IMG/VR virus record: IMGVR_UViG_3300008113_005242
Span: 1 to 50,698 of that record
Reading direction: 5' to 3' (one strand)
DNA from: a virus
Length of the DNA: 50,698 bases
The notes beneath the pieces were generated by a model. The model did no database searches. It was not told the origin of the DNA and saw only the letters and a program-made list of their open reading frames with translations. Shown one piece after another: positions 50,444 to 50,698 of the stretch (positions are counted from its first letter, which is position 1; each line of letters starts with the position of its first letter). The translations under genes were made by a program, and so were the position numbers.

Positions 50444-50698
50444 AATAAATGCGCTAAGTCTGGGAACACAGTTTTACTATCAGTTCCTCGAATCCTGTCT
50501 AGGTTTCTCATGTACTCTTGGAAGTCTGGTAGCAAGTGGCTGTGATCCTGTGCTTCTACAAACTTCAAGATAGCCTCGTATCGTTTCCAGCCATACGGGT
50601 TTACCTTCCAAAAATTGTCGTCTTGTCGATAATTGTTCCATAACCAGTCCTTAAACTCCATAAAATTTTCACGCACCTGTTGCTTGTCTTCTGCGGGC
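50440..50698 (-). CDS. Small unidentified protein, 5' end beyond the window
   Basis: The frame is open from the right edge of the window down to the TGA at 50440-50442. The visible part includes MEFKDWLWNNYRQDDNFW, GWKRYEAILKFVEA and LLPDFQEYMRNLDRIRGTD: a Trp- and Asp-rich helical protein. Candidate internal starts are GTG at 50676 and ATG at 50661, but the frame stays open upstream of them. Overlaps the radical SAM gene by 4 bases, so it may be a partner or a modified precursor of that enzyme; this is speculation. Confidence 0.5.
   Translation of the reverse strand, partial: PAEDKQQVRENFMEFKDWLWNNYRQDDNFWKVNPYGWKRYEAILKFVEAQDHSHLLPDFQEYMRNLDRIRGTDSKTVFPDLAHLL

Noticed and set aside
1-50698. 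tRNA genes, CRISPR arrays or insertion sequences
   Set aside because: No cloverleaf with conserved arms, no evenly spaced repeats, and no transposase or integrase motif was seen on reading both strands; a small element inside the coding sequence could still be missed by eye.

Overview
The window is an AT-rich, almost gap-free stretch of a tailed-phage genome. It is most likely a marine T4-type myovirus of the kind infecting SAR11 (Pelagibacter) or similar bacteria. The host guess is inference from base composition and gene content. No capsid, terminase or polymerase gene lies inside the window to settle the lineage. There is no rRNA, tRNA, IS element or CRISPR array that I can see, and no gene-free stretch longer than about 70 bases.

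Region 1 (1-21119, all + strand) is a tail and adhesion module. It holds the end of an unidentified gene, a 4594-residue giant virion protein, a small conserved structural protein, three tandem paralogous tail proteins (one with a tail-collar domain) and a further structural protein. The third paralogue (18714-20167) is broken. T4-like late promoter candidates (NATAAATA) precede two of these genes.

The boundary at 21120-21182 is a dense regulatory element. A consensus sigma-70 promoter (TTGACA, 17 bases, TATAAT) sits inside a long hairpin whose 3' arm is the ribosome binding site of the next gene and is followed by five T. It resembles the promoter/stem-loop cassettes (PeSLs) described in T4-type phages.

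Region 2 (21183-40464, + strand) is a tightly overlapping accessory cluster for carbohydrate work. It has six glycosyltransferase-like proteins, a radical SAM enzyme plus a damaged one, four SGNH-hydrolase-like proteins, a GDPD-like protein and a methyltransferase-like protein. Its most striking part is 30293-35160: sugar nucleotidyltransferase, cupin, RuBisCO-like protein (RLP), aminoglycoside-phosphotransferase-like kinase, sedoheptulose-7-phosphate cyclase-like enzyme and short-chain dehydrogenase. Together these look like a phage-borne pathway to an activated cyclitol or pseudosugar. The pathway is inference; the individual families are well supported. The RLP gene has its own consensus promoter but its reading frame is broken.

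Region 3 (40439-50698) changes strand repeatedly. A five-gene minus-strand block (2OG oxygenase, unknown protein, GNAT-like protein, compact DegT-like aminotransferase, amidinotransferase) is followed by alternating short blocks. These contain radical SAM enzymes, another 2OG-oxygenase-like protein, a QueC-like PP-loop ATPase, a second amidinotransferase and small conserved proteins. The amino, amidino, acyl and hydroxyl chemistry fits decoration of a glycan or virion surface.

Four places show the same kind of damage: an expected protein segment is missing (14516, about 18780, 35935, about 32205). Two of these also lose the reading frame. Either the genome carries several small internal deletions or the assembly has dropped short segments. 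This should be resolved before functional claims about these four genes are made.
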